Shown: one piece after another, positions 1 through 11,764 of the stretch
How the letters are laid out: each line of letters opens with the position of its first letter
Position numbering within the stretch: position 1 is the stretch's first letter
Assembly (NCBI GenBank): GCA_031216915.1
Contig: CM062296.1
Span: 791,322,823 to 791,386,822 of the forward strand
Source: Pictodentalium vernedei
Taxonomy: Eukaryota > Mollusca > Scaphopoda > Dentaliida > Dentaliidae
Direction of reading: 5' to 3'
DNA: 64,000 nt
Position numbers and translations under genes: made by a program
The notes under the pieces: model-generated
Databases searched by the model: none
The model's input: only the letters and a program-made list of their open reading frames with translations
Told to the model about the DNA's origin: nothing

Positions 1-779
1 TCAAGAAAAAAAGGGAGTCCTTACCGAGATGTATTTCACCCATTTTAGCATTGAAAGAGAATTGTTTTGGACAAGTGGTATGTCAACGTAAAAAGCTTAA
101 TGTCTTGGCTGCTGTTGGATGACTTCAATATCGCGACAACTGATGTAATGCTTCGCTATCAGGTGGTTAGAAAAAGAGCTTTTTCTCATTTTCATTCAGT
201 CATACGCTGAGACATTGTAAACAGTGTTTTTTGTTGTTGCTGTATTTATATAACGCCACCTATCTTAAAATATTTTAACTCCTGTTGTAAAAAAACAAAA
301 CAAAACAACTTTTCCACACGTGCGTTTAGACTGTTTACAAATCTTTTCTAACACGTGACAAATGGTTTTATTTGAATTTAGTCAAGATTATACTGGTTTA
401 GTTTGTAATGTCTTCTCGACGTGGGCATTGTTTCCTAAAAAAAATAGTTTGGATTGACACTTTTTTCGGAAATGGTGAAATAGGCTATCCTCAATATGTA
501 GAAACGTTAGAATATCAACTTATAATTTTTTTATTGACAAATCTATGGTTCAGTAAACAGAGTTATTATTGAAGGAAACATCTTAAGGCGTGACTTGTTA
601 ATAAGCGAGTGCATCTCTAATTTGCATAACAATCATATATTTTTTTGAAAACATACTTCACGTTTTAACACAGATATCAAAAATGAATGATGCATCAGAT
701 TCAACTTGTTGTTTTTTCAATTTAATATGTTCCATAACTACCTTTTCTTAATACTTTCGATTTCAAGATGGTCCAACTC
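1..779. other. AT-rich host DNA, no gene seen
   Basis: I see no long open frame, repeat or RNA gene here. It is AT-rich intergenic or intronic DNA with short homopolymer runs. Confidence 0.5.
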
Positions 780-1512
780 CACCGTTATAAGAAGGGAAAG
801 ATTATGATTTTCATAATATCCTTGTCGATAGCTTTAATTTGATAGGTCACACGACTATCTTCTCGAAACTTTTGATTTTCTGATCGGTGTTAACCCCATC
901 CCCACGGCGATGGTGGAAAATGTCATTTTTGTAATGTATTCACCAAGCCCTTCATATCAGTACCTCACATGCTTGGATTTGTAAAAAGGAAGACGTTTTT
1001 CGGCTCTGATCGTGACCCCATCCCCACATAAAATGAAAAATTCATTTTTGTAATGTATTCATCGAGCCCTTCATATTAATACCTCACATGCCTGGATATG
1101 TAAAAAGGAAGTCGTTTTTCGGCTCTGGTCGTAATCCCACCCCATGACGAGGGTTAAAATTACGATCTTCTTAATCCACTCGTCGAGACCTTCAATTTAA
1201 TAGGTCACGTGACCACCTTCTCGAAACTTCGATTTTTATGATGGGCGTGACCCCCACCCCCACATAAAATGAAAAACGTCATTTTTGTAATGTATTCATC
1301 GAGCCCTTCCTATTAATACCTCACATGCCTGGATTTGTAAAAACGAAGACGTTTTTCGGCTCTGGTCGTGACCCCACCCCACGACGAGGGTTAAAATTAC
1401 GATATTCTTAATCCACTCCTCGAGACCTTCAATTGGATAGGTCACGTGACCACCTTCTCGAAACTTCGATTTTTATGATGGGCGTGACCCCCACCCCCAT
1501 GACGAGGGGAGA
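780..1512. repeat. Alternating tandem repeat of two ~118-bp unit types
   Basis: Six units of about 115-120 bp are seen, in the order B, A, A, B, A, B. A units carry 'cacataaaatgaaaaa' and 'cctcacatgcctgg'; B units carry 'gacgagggttaaaatta' and 'aggtcacgtgacc'. Every unit ends in a C-rich 'cgtgaccccaccccc'-like box. The A and B types look distantly related, so an older single-unit array may have diverged into a two-unit higher-order repeat. I see no coding potential. Confidence 0.8.
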
Positions 1513-1773
1513 TAACTTTGTATGATTAAGTTTATGAGAATCAAGCAATCTGATTGGTTAATTAGCATTAGGAACGTGAAATGATTGGGTGATTGCTTAT
1601 TTCAAGCTCTTTGTTTTTGGTATAGATTGCTCAAGCCATTATATCCACGTTATTAAACGCGATTCACTTCACAAAACTCGCGAGGTGAATCGGCAAATCG
1701 TTTATTCACCAATCAAATCGCACCCTATACCAGAATTTATCGAATTCAATCTTTATAGTCAACTCTATTGTGA

Positions 1774-2207
1774 GCCTCCTCAAAAACAATAGCGGATTCT
1801 GAGACACTGTCCCAGAATTCGCAAACCACCTTTTTGATGCTGTCCAAGAAGCCGCAAAACGTTTTTTGCTCGCGTTCACCAACGATGGATTGATGGTCTG
1901 ATCCACGATGGGAACGCCACCAAAAATTTTTAAGTAAAAAAAAAAGGGAAAAATGTACAATTTCATACATTTTTCACTTTTTTGAAAAACGTGTACATTC
2001 GACACGTTCGCCAACGGATATTTGAACTTTAAAAGTGCGATCTAGTAGTCTCAAAATAACAGCGGATTCTGGGCACCATAAAAAATGACATTTTTTGCGA
2101 ACGTGCTCGCGATTTAGCACTGAATCCTACGATGGTAAACGCACCATGTACGTGTACGTGTACGGTACATGTACAACGTGTCCCAGAATCCGCCTTTATT
2201 ACCTACT
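1774..2207 (+). repeat. Lone diverged Polinton terminal inverted repeat
   Basis: This segment lines up along its whole length with the right TIR of the Polinton (36222-36646). Shared blocks include 'gcggattct' near the inner end, 'aacgatggattgatgg', 'tttgaac..taaaag.gcgatcta.', 'gatttagcactgaatcc' and the terminal 'gaatccgcctttattacctact'-like end, which closes with CCTACT just as the complete element does. It is clearly diverged, with extra bases in the middle. I see no Polinton gene beside it, so it is a solo TIR or the last trace of an older element. Confidence 0.8.
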
Positions 2208-2295
2208 CACATTTTCAAATTCAGACCAACAAAAATAATGTAGCCCTCAACCAGTTAACCATCTGCACAATGGCGTTGAAATTTCAACATTTCCA

Positions 2296-2296
2296 T

Positions 2297-2343
<47 letters not shown>

Positions 2344-2392
2344 TTGGTGCTTAAGGTCGCATATTTCTGCACAATGGCTAATCATGACCACA
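2296..2392 (-). mobile_element. SINE 3' end fragment
   Basis: An (ATTT)n tract is followed by the reverse complement of the tail shared by the SINEs at 3866-4267 and 42170-42545 (GATTAGCCATTGTGCA, then the 'gaccttaa.caccaataaata' type end). Only the last ~95 bp are present. Confidence 0.75.
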
Positions 2393-2469
2393 TGAGACAG
2401 CTAGGAATTTAACCAACTCATTCTTGTTTGACTGAGCTCAATGAACTCTGTCGAGAGAGATTGAATTGG

Positions 2470-2846
2470 ATAAATTCCTAGTTGCATTATGGAAAAAAAA
2501 TGCAGATGGAAATGTTTGGTGCAGGCTGCAAGCCGAGAGGTGCTCGGTTCGAATCCCACCTGCGGCAACTGCGTTGTGTCCTTGGGCAAGACACTTCACC
2601 CCCATTGCCTATGTGGGGGACACGGTGGCGTTGTGTACTATGGCGTACTGCACACCGATAGTACACTTGTCTTCAACCAATGCTAACCCTGCTTGTGTGG
2701 AGTTAGTATGTTGGGAACTCTTGACAGTTGCTCGCCGTTGCTCGGTGGTTCTCTCCAGGTACTCCGGCTTCCTCCACCTGTAAAACTGTCTGACACTAGG
2801 TGACCCTGGCTGTAGAAAGTGTCGTTGAACCCCAATAAATAAATAA
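2470..2846 (+). mobile_element. SINE with tRNA-like head
   Basis: The 5' part has a tRNA-type B box (GGTTCGAATCCC) after 'ctgcaagccgagagg'. The body, from 'tgtccttgggcaagacactt' through 'gtactccggcttcctccacctg' to the (AATA)n tail, is the same as in the SINEs at 3866-4267 (+) and 42170-42545 (-). The A box is not clear, and I could not fix the 5' boundary or a target duplication. Short open frames across it are incidental. Confidence 0.75.
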
Positions 2847-2849
2847 CAT

Positions 2850-3853
2850 TCATAGAAGGCATGCCTTGATCGTGTAGTTGGAATATTTCTGTCTTCTATG
2901 CTCTGTTTGTCAACACGATAACCTAAATACACTCAATCCTATCTCATTGTTTTTCGTTATACTGATAGACTGCCACTAGTACTCAGTCATCTATGATTTT
3001 GCGGCATGTGGGGCTTTGGGTGTGGCTCTAGAGGCTAAATGATGTTCGCAGCTTCAACATGTACTGGCAGATGAGTTCACTGAAGCAATAGCCGTTATTT
3101 AAAACAGGAGAGAATCTATCAGAAACAAAGCGATCAGAGAGAAAACTGTAACTGTTACATAGAATAACATTGTATATTTATGTATATCATCTTACAAAAT
3201 TCATTCTCAAACCATGTTGAATAAAGAACCCTTCACTTTTCAAATCATTTTTAAAATTTATTTATTCTCAATCATAACTCAGGATCGACAGGTTTCGATG
3301 GAGTGGTGTGTGGCTTTCTTGAAGCACATTCGCCACAGAAACGCAATCGTCGTTGACAGTGGATTCTATATGATCATGCACTTAAAGTTTGAGATCAATT
3401 GTATTCATGTTTGTGGCATTTCTCAGTAAACGCCATGCGTAATTTAGCTTACATTCAAATAGGCCTTTGACTCGCCACTGGGAAACTAAGAAACCTTCTC
3501 GAGTTAGTCGAGTAAACTTATGCCAAAGGGTGTTGGGAAGCATTGGTAATGGCGAAGACCAATAACAAGGGGTTGTAAACTATCATTTTAAGACGGGAAC
3601 GTAAAACCTAAAACAGACGCCAAGAAGAAGGAAATACTGGTGCTTTTTCTCCTACCATGCAGTCAACATCCATATTTACCGTTGTGCCCAAATTACACTG
3701 ATCTAAAGGGTCTGTTATGACCCCTCATTGGAACGAGTTCGTTTTTTAAAAGGTTAAAAAGGAGTATTTAAAGGGAGTATTTTAAGCTTCTCAAGATCTT
3801 ATTGTGGGTCCCAAAAAGTTGATTTTATGCAATGCGAGAATAATGAAAACCCT
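2850..3853. other. Host DNA, nothing recognised
   Basis: No convincing gene, RNA or repeat was seen. Open frames are short and show no family resemblance. Confidence 0.4.
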
Positions 3854-3865
3854 TTCCGTTCTCAC

Positions 3866-4267
3866 GGGGGCGCGGTGGTGTTGCGGTAACCGGTTCTCGT
3901 CAGATCGCCGAAGTAAAGCAACGTCGAGCCCGGTTAGTCCTCGGATGGGTGACCGTCTGAGTGATCGATTCGGACTCCCGCGCTGTGTCCTTGGGCAAGG
4001 CACTTAACTCCCGAATGTCCACATAGGGACACGGTGACGCCGTGTACTAAGGCGTACTGCACGTCGATGGTGCGCATGTCTTCAACCAATCTAACCCTGC
4101 CTGTGCTGCAGTGCGGAGTTACGATGTTGAGGAGCTGGCAGCTGCTCGTCGTTGCTCGGTAGTTCTATCCGGGTACTCCGGCTTCCTCCACCTGTAAAAC
4201 TGTCACGGTCATGATTAGCCATTGTGCATAAGTATGTGACCTTAAACACCAATAAATAAATAAATAA
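3866..4267 (+). mobile_element. 5S-rRNA-headed SINE with target duplication
   Basis: Positions about 3889-3959 resemble the 3' part of 5S rRNA: 'ggttctcgtcagatcgccg', 'aagtaaagcaacgtcgagcc' and 'tcggatgggtgaccgtctg' correspond to its internal promoter region. After this head the sequence changes to the body shared with the tRNA-headed SINEs ('tgtccttgggcaaggcactt', the 'actccggcttcctccacc' box, an (AATA)n tail). Direct repeats of 12 bp with one mismatch flank it: ttccgttctcac at 3854-3865 and ttccgttctaac at 4268-4279. It is therefore a retrotransposed SINE, not a 5S gene. Confidence 0.88.
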
Positions 4268-4279
4268 TTCCGTTCTAAC

Positions 4280-5186
4280 AATGTTACTCTAAACACACAT
4301 GGGCATCGATCGGACGTCAGTGTTTTGCCAATGCCAATAACTTTTCAGATGGGCTCTTGGGAGCCTTTAAGGCCTTTTTACGTCTACATTCCAACATTAC
4401 TGAATTCTTTTACTCGCAATATATTTTTAGAGGTACCATGTACCTTAACAGTTTCTGGCTGATATGAATATTTGCTGTCATCTACAAATATGGCAGATCT
4501 GGAGTTGATAGAGTCAATATTTTTAAAGTGGTTTATGCTCATACTTCAGGTTTGGTGTGACCTCATGACATGAGACCTATACGGAATGAGTTGAAACTTG
4601 CTGGAGGTTCAAAATGTGGTCCACCTCAATGCGGTCAACAGAAGTCATTAATTTCATATTTTTCAGAACTATTAGGAATTGCATTTTATAACAACTAATG
4701 CAATTCTGAAGATTGTACATGTATCTCATCATTCAAATAAGTGGCAGAGCCAGTAATGTCAATTTCTGATTCCTTGATCGAACCCTTTAAATGCTGTGTA
4801 CATATATGCATTTTCTGGTTTCTTAGAAAAATTATTCTGATTCCAGTATGAATATCTGTAAATCTGTTAACGAAAATCCATTTCTGATTTGTCTAAAAAA
4901 ATTTTACTTCCGAAAATAAGTCTCCATAAATTCTCTTTCTATGTAGTTTTTTCCTGATAATTTAATCCCTTTCACACATACTTGAATTTACTGGATGCAG
5001 TAAATTCTGTTTCTCTAGTTTATGTTTTTTTCTGCCTGAATAGGCGTAGCAAGTGAATGCATAGAACCGCTAACAGTGATCAAAGGGATGTTGGTGATAC
5101 TTACTGTTTATGATGAGTGGTGTCGAACAAACTACTGCGGATTGTTTATAGTAAAGGAGCCTGACGTGTTATTTATTATATATAGA
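4280..5186. other. Host DNA, nothing recognised
   Basis: AT-rich DNA without a long open frame or a clear repeat. Confidence 0.4.
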
Positions 5187-5325
5187 ATATACCCATAGTA
5201 GCTTGGTGTAGCAAATGTTCAACACGAGTGGTGAAATGGTGTTAATCGCGAGCCTTTGGCGCGCGGTTAACACCACTTCACCATGAGTGGTGAACATTTG
5301 GTACACCAAGCTACTTTGGGTATAT
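5187..5325. repeat. Foldback (MITE-like) palindrome
   Basis: The two arms of about 58 bp run 'tatacccatagtagcttggtg...' and back to '...caccaagctactttgggtata'. The loop is GC-rich (cgcgagcctttggcgcgcg). The left arm carries a short insertion around 'acgagtgg'. There is no coding capacity. Confidence 0.8.
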
Positions 5326-5879
5326 TTTATTTATACCATGATCGTCAGATTATTAAGAGTCGCTATTATTGCTTCTCGATTTTACTGAACAGCAGACGAA
5401 CACACGTTCGAATCTGTTTTGTTTACATGAGCACCGGTGGGCGGTACTTCCGCTGTCAGTTTTATCATTGAAACGAAATAAAAAGAAACAGGGTCTTTTT
5501 CATTTTAATAACATAATAACATACTATTTCGAGTTATGGATGATTTATTAACACGAGACAATGCATGTTTGTTAATTTTTGGTGTTTTATGGGGTAAACT
5601 CATTTAAAAACGTAATAAATAATTGCCACTTTCATTTCACTCTTCGTGAGGCGACGTGCGATAAATTTAGACACGTTCGATTTCAGGTCGACGTCACAAA
5701 AGGTCAACTTCGATGTACATGTAATTCCACTGTAGGTGTAATTTTTTACTACTGAAATCCCATTGCTGGCATGTTCACCACGGTTGGTGTTTGAAGCTAA
5801 AATTTACGTCATAGGCTTTTCATATATAGTAGAATAGGTAATCATGGTATAAATGCTGTTAACACACAGAACAACCAAA
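5326..5879. other. Host DNA, nothing recognised
   Basis: AT-rich DNA with short open frames only. Confidence 0.35.
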
Positions 5880-6215
5880 CCTAAACCGAGTTTTTAAGCC
5901 ACCGAAAAATATTTTCGGGTGCATATAGTGTTTGTCATTTCCGTATATCCGCCTGTCCGTCCGTCAGGAAGATGTTCGTGTCCGCTCCATAACTCTGAGA
6001 TGCTTAGTTGAATTTTGTTGAAACTTGGCATACATGTTGCTTATGGGGAGGCGATGTGTCGCGCACAATTTGTTTTGTTCGATGAAGGACAAGGTCACAG
6101 ATCAAGGTTATAGTTCGGGGGCATCCGTGGCCGTGCGGTCACTTAGCTTTGTTTTTTTCCTGAAACCGAACCGCAATCGAATCTGGAAAACCAAAGCTTC
6201 CCAGCTCTAGCCAAG
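5880..6215. repeat. Probable dispersed repeat with 'ccgtccgtc' block
   Basis: This stretch contains a (tccg)n-like block, then 'gaaacttggcatacatgttg', 'gcgatgtgtcgcgcac' and 'gacaaggtcacag'. The style is that of a high-copy dispersed repeat in invertebrate genomes. No second copy lies in this window, so the call rests on memory of similar sequences. Confidence 0.35.
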
Positions 6216-6475
6216 AGTAGGATTATGGTGTCAGGAGAGCTATTTTGTGGGCAGATGTTGTAAGTCTTGTGTGCATCAAAATATTATCCATTTCTTGGAA
6301 ATCACATCGGACGGATAAGGTACCCCAAAGTTAATTGAGGTACAAATTCATAAGTGACTTGGTTTGTGATCATTGGATTGAAACCCATCGATGATTGATG
6401 CCGCTGCTTTCCCAACACTAGCGGCGGGTGCTTGTTTTGACAACCGTTCTTGTACAATCTTGAACTTGGTGGTTC

Positions 6476-7875
6476 AAGAACTGAAACGTGTGCTGCTTTG
6501 TATGCAATGTGATAATGGGTGATAATATCAGGGAAGTGGGAAGAGGGGAAACGACTGGGTAGTCCTAGTAAGTACTGCCCCCCCCCTCCCCCACCCCAGG
6601 AAAGCGTATATTTGGCATTTGTAACGTGTGTAGCCCAATATTTGAGACCATTTTGGGGCTCTATATTATGTGAAACTTTCATGGGCCAATGTTTGTTGGG
6701 GGTGGGGAGGGGGAGTGCAGAGAAAAGTTTAGGGGCCAAGGACCACCAGCCCACCACCCTCACACCTACCCCGTAGATACGGCACTGACATTCGTGGAGA
6801 TGCTTCTCCAAGGATTGGTAGTTGTGGTACTTTATGTGCAATGCGATAAGTATATGGAAATAGTGGTCCCATAGCAAGACGAATTAGTAGAGACATGGGG
6901 CGGACAATGATTGCCACCCAAAAATCCTCTTCCACCCATTTCCATTTCCTGTCCATGCCTTGGATCGCTGGAGTCGGTGGCCTAGCAAGCATGTTGTGCC
7001 GACAGGCGAGAAACATGCAAGTTGTCTGTGATGGCCTAGAAGACATTTTGCCCCCGGTAGGAAAGATTCATACTGCCTGGTACACTTGTACGTCCGGTGC
7101 CCCTACTAGGTAAGAGAAGATCTATACTCTCTGAAGGGAGGATAAGTGCTTTCTAGGAGGTACATTACTCTTTGCGCGAAAGGGATATTCTGTGTGTGGT
7201 GGACAGTCGGCATGTTTCTCCTAGTAGGCGAGAGCTACGCTCTACGCGGAGGCCCAACAATCTGGCTGCTATTGACGAGAAAGAGCTGTGCTGGTGAAAT
7301 TTGCAGTTATGTTGCTCCAGGTAGAAAGAGCTATGCCATTGGCCATACATGGTTACTGAATGTACGAGCAGAAAGATTGGTGATGAGCTTACCAGCCGTA
7401 TCAGCCAAAGCGGTAAAGCTGTCATGGCGTTCCAACTGTTGGTCTGTGGGAGCCTCCTGGGTACGGATTCTGTGACATGGTCCACGGCGGTTGTTTGTAC
7501 GTTGGGGTGATTCCATGATCGTGCAGCCGTGCGGGATTCTCTATCACCAGTAGAACTGAGCCTGCGAGTCATTGTTACAGTTTCTGTTGGAGTGATAAAT
7601 CCATTTGTTGAGGATTTTTAATGTGTAGGGTACAAAGAAATACCGTATAGGCTGACGTGTTTGTAAGTGTGGCCCTTTGCTGATGACCTGGTGTCCGCGA
7701 GGACCTCGGAAGAAACGGGGATCTTTGTAAGGCTCAACTGAGGAAGCATGGTGTTGGTAACGTGTTGTCCGGACATGGATTGTCCAGAGCGTGTAGATTC
7801 TGTTTTTTGGGAGTGACGCCAGAGAACCCAATATACTCTGAGGATGTCCCGATGGACTGGTTGTTGGTAAGCCAT
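6476..7875. repeat. Long dispersed repeat, copy I
   Basis: This block aligns with 10451-14299. Shared stretches include 'tgctttgtatgcaatgtgataat', 'gtcctagtaagtact', 'gggccaatgttt.ttggggg', 'catgtttctcctagtaggcgaga', 'ggcgttccaactgttgg' and 'tgatgacctggtgtccg'. No single frame stays open in both copies, so I do not call a gene. Copy I lacks the 1.9-kb element found in copy II: at 7399-7400 it shows the uninterrupted 'ccagccgTAtcagcc' site. Confidence 0.8.
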
Positions 7876-8667
7876 GTCGGGGGTATAGATTCACTCATAT
7901 CGACAGCTGCTGATTTGTGAATTTATATCTTTTTTTCTTCTTGTTTTTTTTCTATTTTTTATTCAGATCTTAGATTTTTAATTACAATCAAAGACATATT
8001 TCATGAAATAATTTTATAAAGTAGTTTTATACATGACACAGAAAGAAAAATAGGAAAGTTTGATATTCATTCACAGTGATATTAAGTTTCATTTGTAGCT
8101 GCACTGTGTTGCAGGAAGCTGCCGTCTCAGTTTTGGTATGGAATCGAGGTGGTACATGCGTATCAATTTACGTTGATGTACAAAAATGTGACTACGTCGG
8201 TGCATGATTGTCATTTTTTTTATAAAATCCGGTGTCGCAGGCTCTCCACTCGCGCAAAAATTGTAAGAGTGGTTAAGTTGCTGTCATGCACTGATCTCTG
8301 TAATGACCTCTGTAGGTGGATAATCTGATTCTGTGCGGGGGACTCGAGCGAGATCCCTTTTAACACGAACCAAAACATGCACAGACTGAACCATTTACTG
8401 TTCACCTTACTGTTTAACTGAAATGACGCGAAATTACCAGAAGCACTTTAGACCTTTACCCAACATAATGGTTAAAACCGACCAGCACCATATACAAAAG
8501 ACAATCTGCAGTTTCATTATTTATTCAAATACTCCCCTCCCAAAACACAGCCTGTAACCCATCACTGGAGCGAGCTCATCGCGGTCGCTCCACCGACGGG
8601 ACAGAGGCTGTGGTCTAGAAGGAAAAATTTGAAAAGTTTGTCGTTTTGAGCAGGCAACAACATATTA
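7876..8667. other. Host DNA, nothing recognised
   Basis: Low-complexity T-rich tract near 7930-7960, otherwise no feature I can support. Confidence 0.35.
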
Positions 8668-9480
8668 TCAAAAGGCTGTGTTAGGTAAAGGGTCAAGGTT
8701 ATTTTTCACTTTGCAGGAATAAATAAACTTTCTGTAGATCAACATATAGAAGTCTATTGTGTTATTGGGAGGGGCGTGGGTATTTCTGTAGCCTAAAATA
8801 ATATATTCTGGGGTGAAGGGAAACTCAACATCACATTTGTCCTTCAAATGTTCCCAAAAATTCAGAAGAACTGTTTTCACAACAGAACATTCAAAGAACA
8901 GGTGAAGTATTGACTCCTTTGTATTGCAACTGAAAGTACTTGGTTCCGTTTCAGAGAGTTTGCATTTATAAAGTTTTGAATTCGTATATAAAATTTGGTG
9001 GACAATTTTGAAATGCAAACTTTGTTAATATATGTATGGTCCGTGATTGTAAATGGGATTTTTTTTTATAAAATTCCAGTCATCTGAGTGCAGATTTATA
9101 TCCAAACCCTCATTCCATTTATTCTGCATATGAATGGAGGATGTTGTGTGCAATTCTAAAAAATTAAAATGAAAGGCTCGGGAGACTTTATTAGTAGACT
9201 TTAACGTTTCAACGTTTCTGTGCTGAATATTATTCAAAGGTTTATTGGGTCTGGTCGCCGTTTTCCAAGCTTTGGGTAATGCCTTTATAATACCCTGAAA
9301 AACTGTAAATGGGGTATTTATGTTATACTTGTTGGAGAAGTCAGAAAAGGTTAGGAGGCCGTTGTTGTCAAATACTAGGTCATTTACAAAGTAAATACCT
9401 TTCTTACACCAAGTTTTATTGAAAAAAAGTTGTCCGTTAATTTTTATTTGATTATTTAAGACAAAGTTTCACCTAATATG
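8668..9480 (-). pseudogene. LINE 3' remnant (RT zinc-binding C-terminal region)
   Basis: On the minus strand two adjacent open pieces (9237-9025, then 9018-8668) are separated by a stop or shift. The upstream piece has a W-N-rich segment. The downstream piece has the zinc-binding pattern that follows the reverse transcriptase domain in many LINEs: an F-K-I-hydrophobic start, then C-N-T-K-E-S-I-L-H-L-F-F-E-C. Only the C-terminal end of the retrotransposon protein remains, so the copy is 5'-truncated and dead. The clade (L1/Tx1-like) is inferred from the style of the motif. Confidence 0.6.
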
Positions 9481-10450
9481 TCTGCGGGGGTTGTGTTGCT
9501 GTTATTGTCCAAAAGAGCCCAGGCCAAAAAAAAAAAAAAAAGAAAAAAAAAAAACAGCCTTCCAGAAAGTGTTCACATGTTTTCCAACTACTTTTAAACC
9601 TTCTTCATGTAAGTGTCAAAGTCTGTAAGTTCCGAATATTTCTAACTCGTCAATTACAAGGGTTTTTCCATGCAGCCAACGAGGTGCAGTCCAATAATTT
9701 CTTAATCAAAATCATTTTTAAAGCACGACTAAAAGTTTCAACCTGGGGGAATTTAATTATCGTGATCCCTGGGAATTTTGTTTTCAAATTTAAGTCTGCG
9801 GTTTGTGGTGCAACGTTGTTCTGTGTGGTTTTCTATAAGTCAACATGGTCGACATTCAGTGTGATACCGACAGGAAGGTTCTAGTTAGGACTGGTAGTCT
9901 TATGTGCATATTTGTCGTTGACCTGTTAAATGTTTGAGCGTGTTCGTATAAAGGTTTTTAAGTATTCGGGTTTATGGGATCAGTTTCTTTGAAACCAATC
10001 GCCCTCGGGTTTTTATATGGTTGTCATGGGTTGTTATTGATTACAAAATAGCATTAACGCTTACTCGTGACTTACCCTTCCTTGAACACCTACATACGTA
10101 GGTGTTATACCTAGAACAACAGGGCAAGATCGTGGGGCAATAGGGGAAGCGGTCTGTCAAGACAAAAACAATAGGCTTTATCCTCAGACAATAGTCAGAA
10201 CAGTGACTCACCCTTCTTGAACACCCGCCGATGCATACAAATCCCATACAATAGGCAAACAATAGGAGAACAATAGGAGATCAATAAGCCAAGATAGAGG
10301 ATTTGTATAGAGTATATACGGAAATCCTTTTCCCCCCAAAAAATTCCCTCCGAAAAAACTAGATGGTGGAATCAGGGCGTATTTAAAAAAAACCAAGATG
10401 ACGGATTTGGGTAAAGTCGATAGGGAAAGTGGGCAATCTAGAACTTTGTG
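9481..10450. other. Host DNA, poly-A tract only
   Basis: An A-rich tract lies at about 9525-9556. A short loose repeat of 'aacaatagg' occurs near 10250-10285. No gene is seen. Confidence 0.35.
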
Positions 10451-11764
10451 GCCCAAAAAACTGAAACTTACGATGCTTTGTATGCAATGTGATAATAGGT
10501 GATAATCAATGGAAATGAAGTCGTCACTTCTTTATGTCTATACTTTCTAATCACTGGCAGAGGATAATTGTTGAGGCTCTTATTTGTATACACTCATCAG
10601 GCGCGTAGCCAGTATTCTATAATTGGAGGGAGATGAAGTTCGGAAGGCACATGTGAGGGGGGGGATGGGGCGTGAGCCTTCCCTAGTCATAAACAGGACC
10701 CTCCAATCGTTACCCCTCCTTCCACTTCAGGGAAGTGAGAGAATAGTCCTAGTAAGTACTCGGCCTCCCCCGAGAATATTTAGTTTAAACAATATTTTAT
10801 TTCCAAAAGAAAGACAGACAATAATTGATTAACACTGAGAACAAAAATATCTTGAACATGGAAAGAGGATTCAGCAGTAAGCTAAGTGCTTATTCGAGGC
10901 CGTCTCCTCTTTGGCAGTTGTAACGTGTTTAGCCCTATATTGGACACCATCCCGGGGCTCTATGTTATGAGAAACTTGCAATGGGCCAATGTTTCTTGGG
11001 GGGGGGGGGTGCATAGAAACTTTTAGGGGGCCAAGGACACCCAGCACACACCCCACCCCAACCCCGTCGCTACGCCACTAACATACATGGAGGTGCTTCT
11101 CCAAGGATTGGTAATTGTGGTACCTTATGTATAATGCGATAAGTTTATGGAAATAGTGGTACCATAGCAAAACGAATTGGTAGAGACATGGGGTGGACAA
11201 TGAATGCCACATAAACATCCTCTCCCACTCATTTCCATTTCATGTCCATCCCAGAGATCGTTGAAGGAGGTGACCTAGTAGGCATGTTGTGCCGACAGGC
11301 TGTCTTTGATGGTCTAGCAGGCATATAGCCCCTGGCAGGAAAGATTCATACTGCCTGGTACCCTAGTAGGTGTAGTGCCCTTACTAGGAAAGAAAATATC
11401 TATACTTTCTGAAGGAAAGAGCTGTGCTCTCTAGAAGGCATGTTGCTCTTTGCAGGAAAGGGTTCTACTGTGTTGCGGCCCAGTCAGCATGTTTCTCCTA
11501 GTAGGTGAGACCCACGCTCTGCGCGGCGGACCAACAATCTGGCTGCTGTTGGTGAGAAAGAGCTGTGCTGGTGAACTTGCAGTTATGTTGCTCCAGGCAG
11601 AAAGAGCAATGCCATTGCTGTCAACCGTCGCTTTCTGTTGTGAAGTAATTGAATATCTTCACAAGAAGAAAGTTTCTTGATTTCGTAAATTTCTGTTGTT
11701 TACAATTTTTACGTGGTTACTGAATGTATGAGCAGATAGATTGGTAATGAGCTTGTCAGCCGTA

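Noticed and set aside
3889-3959. Functional 5S rRNA gene
   Set aside because: Only the 3' part of 5S is present, joined directly to a SINE body with an (AATA)n tail and flanked by a target duplication.
6302-7572. Overlapping open frames of 60-190 codons as host genes
   Set aside because: They lie in a dispersed repeat, are open on both strands at once, are low complexity (Gly/Pro runs from C/G tracts), and are not conserved between repeat copies.
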